The notes under the pieces are model-generated. The model did no database searches and had not been told where the DNA came from. It worked only from the letters and a program-made list of their open reading frames with translations. Position numbers and translations under genes: made by a program. From NCBI RefSeq assembly GCF_000599605.1, contig NZ_AZHT01000019.1:1-64000 (forward strand): DNA of 64,000 bases, read 5' to 3'. Below are positions 59,448 through 64,000 of the stretch, one piece after another (position 1 is the stretch's first letter; the number at the start of each line of letters is the position of its first letter). Origin of the DNA: Prevotella sp. HJM029. Its GTDB lineage: Bacteria > Bacteroidota > Bacteroidia > Bacteroidales > Bacteroidaceae.

Positions 59448-60748
59448 GATGCAATGATTTTATGTTTAATGCGAGGCAGTAGCCCTTGCAGGACAAGACC
59501 TCGGGTGAGTAAGAACAAAATAAACGCCAACCACAGGGCGTGGTTGTGCAGGGTGGACGAGAGGAGTGCGTAGGTGGCAAAGAAAACGGCCGCCGACAGC
59601 AATGTGGATAACAACATGTGGCGCGTCATTGTCGCACCGATGAATATGCCATCGTAAACGAAAGCCATAAAACCGGCCAGCGGAATGATCACCACCCAAC
59701 CTAAAAAATGTGTAGCCATGCCGAGCACGCTTTCATTGTTGGTGAGCAATCGCAGCAGCAAGTGTCCACCGAGGAAGTAGACCATCGAAAAGAGCAGCGC
59801 CATGCCCAAGCCCCATTTCATGAGTTGTACGACATAGGTTTGAAAGCGTTGGACGTTGGCTGCACCGAAACTTTTGCCGCACAATGCTTCGCCAGCAAAG
59901 GCAAATCCATCCATGACATACGAGAAGAGGGTGAAGAAAGTTAGCAGCAACGTGTTGACCGAGAGGACAACATCGCCGCTGCGTGCACCAAACGATGTGA
60001 ACGACAGGTTGACCGCTACCAAGAATAGCGTGCGCAAAAAAATGTCGCGGTTGACCACAAAGAAATCCATCCAGCGCAAAGCAATCTTGTGGGGCTGTTG
60101 GGGAAGGGGCTGCTTGCGCAACTTTCGATAGGCCAGGAGGGCCGCCAATAGTACTCCGGCCCACTGTGCCAACATGGTGCCCCAGGCCACACCCTCGATT
60201 TTCATGTGCAACATGATGACGAACCCCAGGCTAAGCAAAATGTTAACAACATTTTGAGACAGCGCGATGAACATGGGAACCTTTGTGGTTTGTAGCCCCA
60301 CAAACCAGCCGTTGAGTGCATAAAGCGCCAACACGGCAGGAGCACTCCAAATGCAAATCGCGAAATAAGTGTGGGCAGCGGCAGCGATTTCGGCCGACGG
60401 ATGCATCACCCACAAAGCAACATCGCACAAAGGGCGTTGCAACACGATGAAGAGCACGCCCATCCCAATGGCTATGAGGAGCGAACGCACGAGAATGGTG
60501 CGCACGGCCTGCCCATCGCGACGGCCGAAAGCCTGCGACGTCATGCCGCTGTTGCCCATGCGCAAGAAGCCCAGCAACCAATAGAGCACATTGAAAATCA
60601 TCGTGCCCACGGCTATGGCGCCGATATAAACCTCCGACCCTAAATGCCCCACGATGGTTAAATCAACCAAACCTAAGAGTGGCACCGTGATGTTGGAGAT
60701 GATGGATGGGAGGGCCAAGCGCAATATCTCGTGATGAATGGAATGCAT
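59444..60748 (-). CDS. MATE family efflux transporter
   Basis: A 434-residue protein of about 12 membrane helices from the MATE (MatE/DinF) family, which exports drugs or metabolites using a sodium or proton gradient. Signatures: ILRLALPSIISNITVPLLGL, VDLTIVGHLGSEVYIGAIAV, WLLGFLRMGNSGMTSQAFG, and the second-half LSFTSFGARSGDVVLSVNTL. The resemblance is to the DinF branch. The start MHSIHHEI at 60748 is chosen, because the -7 box TACCTTTG (60781-60774, minus strand) lies between it and an upstream ATG at 60793. First gene of the MATE-rmuC operon. Confidence 0.93.
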   Translation of the reverse strand: MHSIHHEILRLALPSIISNITVPLLGLVDLTIVGHLGSEVYIGAIAVGTMIFNVLYWLLGFLRMGNSGMTSQAFGRRDGQAVRTILVRSLLIAIGMGVLFIVLQRPLCDVALWVMHPSAEIAAAAHTYFAICIWSAPAVLALYALNGWFVGLQTTKVPMFIALSQNVVNILLSLGFVIMLHMKIEGVAWGTMLAQWAGVLLAALLAYRKLRKQPLPQQPHKIALRWMDFFVVNRDIFLRTLFLVAVNLSFTSFGARSGDVVLSVNTLLLTFFTLFSYVMDGFAFAGEALCGKSFGAANVQRFQTYVVQLMKWGLGMALLFSMVYFLGGHLLLRLLTNNESVLGMATHFLGWVVIIPLAGFMAFVYDGIFIGATMTRHMLLSTLLSAAVFFATYALLSSTLHNHALWLAFILFLLTRGLVLQGLLPRIKHKIIAS

Positions 60749-60820
60749 GCCTATCGTTTTCAATTTATCGCTGCAAAGGTAGGCCATTTTCATCAGTTAT
60801 GCCACAATAATGGCTACATC

Positions 60821-60852
60821 TTTGGCTTTCCACAAAAAATCTTTTAAATTTG
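60821..60852 (+). promoter_or_regulatory. Promoter of the asparaginase gene
   Basis: TTTG at 60821-60824, 20-base spacer, TAAATTTG at 60845-60852, then a leader of about 70 bases. Confidence 0.75.
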
Positions 60853-60929
60853 CACCGTTTTTAAGCCGAAAAGCTATGCCTTTCGCGCAGAAAACATCCC
60901 TTTTTTGAAACAAAACAACGATAGAAATC

Positions 60930-61991
60930 ATGGAGCAAATTAGCAAACTTGTGCGCAACAATCGTGTGTTGCTCATTTACACGGGCGGAACCATAGGCAT
61001 GGGCATCAATCCCAAAACCAAGGCGTTGGAACCCTTAGATTTCAACCATTTGCTGCAAAACATTCCCGAGATAAAATTGTTGTCGACGCAGATTGATGTT
61101 TACCAGTTTGCGCAGCCCATCGATTCGAGCGATATGACGCCGGCCTTTTGGGTGCAGCTAGTTGATATTATCGCCGCGCGCTATGCACAATATGATGGTT
61201 TTATCATTTTGCACGGCACCGACACCATGGCCTACACGGCTTCGGCGTTGTCGTTTATGTTGGAAAATCTCACAAAGCCTGTCATCCTCACGGGGAGCCA
61301 GTTGCCCATTGGACAACTGCGAACCGACGGGCGCGAGAACCTCATTTCGAGCATCGAGCTGGCCACGCTGCATCACACTGATAATAGCCCCATGGTGCCC
61401 GAGGTGTGCATTTATTTCAACGGGCGGCTGCTGCGCGGCAACCGTTCGACGAAACAGAATGCCGATGGTTTCAATGCGTTCGACTCGTTTAACTATCCCC
61501 ATTTGGGCGAGGCGGGCATCACGTTCCAATTTTCACCTTATCATATATTGAAGCCCGATTACCAGCGTCCCATGGTGTCCCACACGCAGCTCAACCAAAA
61601 CGTCATGGTGCTGTCGCTCTTTCCGGGCGTGCAGCCACCCATTTTCCAACATGTGCTCGACACGCCCGAGCTGAAAGGCGTGGTGATGCGCACCTATGGC
61701 AGCGGCAATGCACCGCAACAGCCCTGGCTCATCGACATTTTGAAACGGGCCACCCAGCGCGGTGTGACCATCGTTAACATCAGCCAATGCGTTGCAGGTG
61801 CGGTGGCTATGGAACGCTATGACACCGGTTTCCAACTTAAAGAAACGGGCATCATCAGTGGAGGGGATAGCACGGTCGAAGCGGCCGTCACCAAGTTGAT
61901 GGTGCTCTATGGGCAGCACACTGATGTCGCCACCATCAGAGCGAAGCTTTGCCAGTCGTTGGCAGGCGAAATCACGCTCGAAACGGCTTAG
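60930..61991 (+). CDS. ansA: Type I L-asparaginase
   Basis: A 353-residue cytoplasmic asparaginase that hydrolyses asparagine to aspartate and ammonia. Both Thr sites are present: LIYTGGTIGMG near residue 16 and LHGTDTMAYTASALSFML near residue 93, with LTGSQLPIGQLRTDGRENL, NISQCVAGAVAMERYDTG and GGDSTVEAAVTKL in the C-domain. There is no signal peptide, so it is the cytoplasmic type I form. Codon use is GC-rich. Confidence 0.95.
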   Translation: MEQISKLVRNNRVLLIYTGGTIGMGINPKTKALEPLDFNHLLQNIPEIKLLSTQIDVYQFAQPIDSSDMTPAFWVQLVDIIAARYAQYDGFIILHGTDTMAYTASALSFMLENLTKPVILTGSQLPIGQLRTDGRENLISSIELATLHHTDNSPMVPEVCIYFNGRLLRGNRSTKQNADGFNAFDSFNYPHLGEAGITFQFSPYHILKPDYQRPMVSHTQLNQNVMVLSLFPGVQPPIFQHVLDTPELKGVVMRTYGSGNAPQQPWLIDILKRATQRGVTIVNISQCVAGAVAMERYDTGFQLKETGIISGGDSTVEAAVTKLMVLYGQHTDVATIRAKLCQSLAGEITLETA

Positions 61992-62160
61992 GAAACAATG
62001 TATCTAATGCGTTTCCATTCAAAGAACGGTTAGTGAGCGGCTCGCTGGTGTGTTTTTGTTTGGAATTGAAAAATCCCTGGAGAAGGAACATGTTTCTCCT
62101 TAAAAACGAGAAAGTGCGCATGTGCGGACAGCCTGTTCTACAAAGAAAACGAGCCATGGC

Positions 62161-62191
62161 TTGGCCGTCTTACATAGAATGTTTACCTTTG
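62161..62191 (+). promoter_or_regulatory. Promoter of the ABC-F gene
   Basis: TTG at 62161-62163, 20-base spacer, TACCTTTG at 62184-62191, leaving about 20 bases to the ATG at 62215. Confidence 0.72.
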
Positions 62192-62214
62192 CGCAGAGAA
62201 AAGATGTTTTTTAG

Positions 62215-64000
62215 ATGATATCAATTGAGAATTTAAGTGTAGAATTTTCTGCTCGTCCTTTATTCAAAGATGTTAGCTTTGTGGTTAACGATAGAGATAG
62301 GATAGCACTTGTGGGTAAAAACGGCGCAGGAAAATCTACTATGTTAAAAATATTATGTGGGTTGCAACAGCCCACATCGGGTATAGTTGCTGTGCCCAAC
62401 GATGTGACGGTGGGCTATTTGCCACAGGTGATGAAGTTGCAAGACGACACCACCGTGCGCGAGGAGACCCGCAAAGCCTTTTCCGAGCAAACGCAACTGC
62501 ACGCGGCGTTGGAAGCCATGCAAAAGGAGATGGTGGAGCGCACCGATTATGAGAGCGAGGCTTATGCGCAGTTGGTTGAGCGCTTTACGCAGGAGAATGA
62601 ACGCTATTTGCTGTTGGGGGGCGACAACTATGAGGCCGAAATCGAACGAACGCTCACGGGGTTGGGCTTTTCGCGCGAGGATTTTGAGCGGCCAACGAAA
62701 GAGTTTTCGGGCGGCTGGCGCATGCGCATTGAATTGGCCAAAATATTGTTGCGCAAGCCCAAGGTGCTGTTGCTCGACGAGCCCACCAACCACTTAGATA
62801 TTGAGAGCATTCAGTGGTTGGAGCAGTTCTTGGTGCAAAGTGCGAGTGCCGTGGTTTTGGTGAGCCACGATCGTGCTTTCATCAACAATGTCACCAACCG
62901 GACGATTGAGATTACTTGCGGGCACATCGAAGACTACCGCGTGAAATACAACGAATATTTAGTGTTGCGCCAAGAGCGACGCGAACAGCAGCTGCGCGCC
63001 TATGAAAACCAGCAAAAGGAAATTGCCGATACGAAGGCCTTCATCGATCGCTTTCGTTACCAAGCTACAAAGGCTGTGCAGGTGCAGCAGCGTATTCGAC
63101 AATTAGAAAAAATTGTTCCGATAGAGGTCGACGAAATCGACAACAGCGCCATGCACCTGAAGTTTCCTCCTTGTTTGCGCAGCGGCGATTATCCCGTGAT
63201 TTGCGACGACGTGGAGAAACGTTATGGCGACCACGTGGTGTTCAGCCACGTCTCGCTCACCATTAAGCGCGGCGAGAAAGTGGCGTTCGTGGGCAAGAAC
63301 GGTGAAGGAAAATCAACGCTCGTGAAATGCATCATGGGCGAAATTCCTTTTACGGGCACGCTCAAGGTGGGGCATAACGTGCAGATTGGCTATTTTGCAC
63401 AGAACCAGGCACAGTTGTTGGATGAGAACCTTTCCATCTACGACACTATCGACCGTGTGGCCACGGGCGACATGCGGCTCAAAATCAACGACCTCCTGGG
63501 GGCATTCATGTTTGGTGGCGAAACGTCTGAGAAGCGCGTCAAGGTGCTGAGCGGAGGCGAGCGCAGCCGATTGGCCATGATTAAATTGCTGCTCGAGCCC
63601 GTAAATTTGCTCATTCTCGATGAGCCTACCAACCATTTGGATATGCCTTCGAAAGATGTGCTGAAAGAAGCCATTAAGGCTTTCGACGGAACGGCCATCA
63701 TCGTGAGCCACGACCGTGAGTTTCTCGATGGTTTGGTCGATAAGGTTTATGAATTTGCAGGCGGTCGCGTCACCGAGCATTTGGGTGGCATCTATGACTA
63801 TCTGCAAGCCCATCAAGCCAGCACCATTCACGAGGCGTTAGAGAAGCAATCAGTTGAAAAGTCTGTATCGCCCGCTGTGGAAGAGGTAACCGAGAAGCGT
63901 AGCAACAACGTGGATTATGCCGAGCGAAAGCAACTGCAAAAGAACATTTCGAAGACCGAAAAGCAAATGAAAACCCTTGAGCAGCGCATTGCTTCGATGG
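62215..64000 (+). CDS. ABC-F ATPase (translation factor type), 3' end outside window
   Basis: A reading frame of at least 595 codons that runs off the window end without a stop. It is a soluble twin-ATPase of the ABC-F family, whose members act on the ribosome. First domain: GKNGAGKS Walker A (residues 34-41), FSGGW-type signature (EFSGGWRMRIELAKILL) and LLLDEPTNHLD. A linker rich in Glu/Gln/Arg (RQERREQQLRAYENQQKEIA) follows. Second domain: GKNGEGKS, LSGGERSRLAM and LILDEPTNHLD. A charged C-terminal extension begins near residue 545. There are no membrane segments. The first 55 codons are AT-rich and the rest GC-rich. Confidence 0.93.
   Translation, partial: MISIENLSVEFSARPLFKDVSFVVNDRDRIALVGKNGAGKSTMLKILCGLQQPTSGIVAVPNDVTVGYLPQVMKLQDDTTVREETRKAFSEQTQLHAALEAMQKEMVERTDYESEAYAQLVERFTQENERYLLLGGDNYEAEIERTLTGLGFSREDFERPTKEFSGGWRMRIELAKILLRKPKVLLLDEPTNHLDIESIQWLEQFLVQSASAVVLVSHDRAFINNVTNRTIEITCGHIEDYRVKYNEYLVLRQERREQQLRAYENQQKEIADTKAFIDRFRYQATKAVQVQQRIRQLEKIVPIEVDEIDNSAMHLKFPPCLRSGDYPVICDDVEKRYGDHVVFSHVSLTIKRGEKVAFVGKNGEGKSTLVKCIMGEIPFTGTLKVGHNVQIGYFAQNQAQLLDENLSIYDTIDRVATGDMRLKINDLLGAFMFGGETSEKRVKVLSGGERSRLAMIKLLLEPVNLLILDEPTNHLDMPSKDVLKEAIKAFDGTAIIVSHDREFLDGLVDKVYEFAGGRVTEHLGGIYDYLQAHQASTIHEALEKQSVEKSVSPAVEEVTEKRSNNVDYAERKQLQKNISKTEKQMKTLEQRIASM

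Noticed and set aside
61949-62218. 89-codon frame between the asparaginase and ABC-F genes
   Set aside because: It overlaps the end of the asparaginase gene and extends through the ABC-F promoter; the composition is not protein-like.

Overview
This window looks like chromosome of an anaerobic Bacteroidota, most likely a Prevotella-type organism (the genus is an inference). Evidence: promoters follow the Bacteroidota pattern TTTG, then 19-20 bases, then TAnnTTTG; Shine-Dalgarno sequences are largely absent; and many genes belong to families typical of the phylum (DUF4112, DUF2723, DUF4270, DUF4296, DUF4348, DUF4738, DUF5606, GldB-like, HU/SPOR fusion, a one-domain starch synthase, a long NusB). 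Anaerobic life is indicated by pyruvate:ferredoxin oxidoreductase, a rubrerythrin divergent from OxyR, and a hemerythrin-like protein. No prophage, insertion sequence, integrase, CRISPR array or secretion locus was recognised.

Layout. 0.2-8.0 kb: a WG-like protein and a hemerythrin, then a five-gene minus-strand operon (DUF2723 membrane protein, NodB deacetylase, QueG, an unknown protein, DUF4112). 8.2-9.3 kb is an RNA-rich patch: tRNA-Cys, a small Cys-rich membrane peptide, a candidate small RNA with its own promoter and terminator, and RNase P RNA. 9.3-15.7 kb: an adenylate-forming enzyme, NudC and a 5'-nucleotidase in one tight operon, then starch synthase, DUF4270 and a 43-residue protein. 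15.8-20.1 kb: DPP-type S9 peptidase and an AspT-type transporter. 20.3-28.0 kb: ileS, a DksA-like protein, lspA, DUF4296, a small ORF, a C69 dipeptidase and a 55-residue membrane peptide. 28.5-30.4 kb: oxyR and rubrerythrin. 30.5-35.7 kb: nusB-yajC-ybbR-coaE-DUF5606 on the minus strand, divergent from rplY-pth-S4. 36.1-43.2 kb: nifJ, an AAA ATPase, GldB-like and pheS. 43.4-53.9 kb: DUF4348-murB-MBL hydrolase, a YtxH/holin-like operon, SPOR, ruvX, def, TPR, FHA, HU-SPOR, rfbC and DUF4738. 54-64 kb: a zinc-ribbon protein, GH25 lysozyme, NhaC, RmuC, MATE, asparaginase and an ABC-F ATPase that runs off the end.

The least explained structures are three non-coding tandem-repeat arrays with periods of 41, 41 and 42 bp (18.2, 28.1-28.6 and 55.8-56.1 kb). 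Each lies just past the 3' end of a minus-strand gene, and each sits inside a visibly GC-richer block. Other items worth a look are the candidate small RNA at 8.73 kb, two leaderless-looking genes, an AAA ATPase with Gln in place of the Walker B Glu, a rubrerythrin with rubredoxin domains at both ends, paired palindromes between the YtxH operon and the SPOR gene, and a base-composition switch inside the ABC-F gene.

Most functions come from motif recognition by eye. Coordinates were read directly from the sequence, and start codons were chosen from signal peptides, overlaps and promoter positions.
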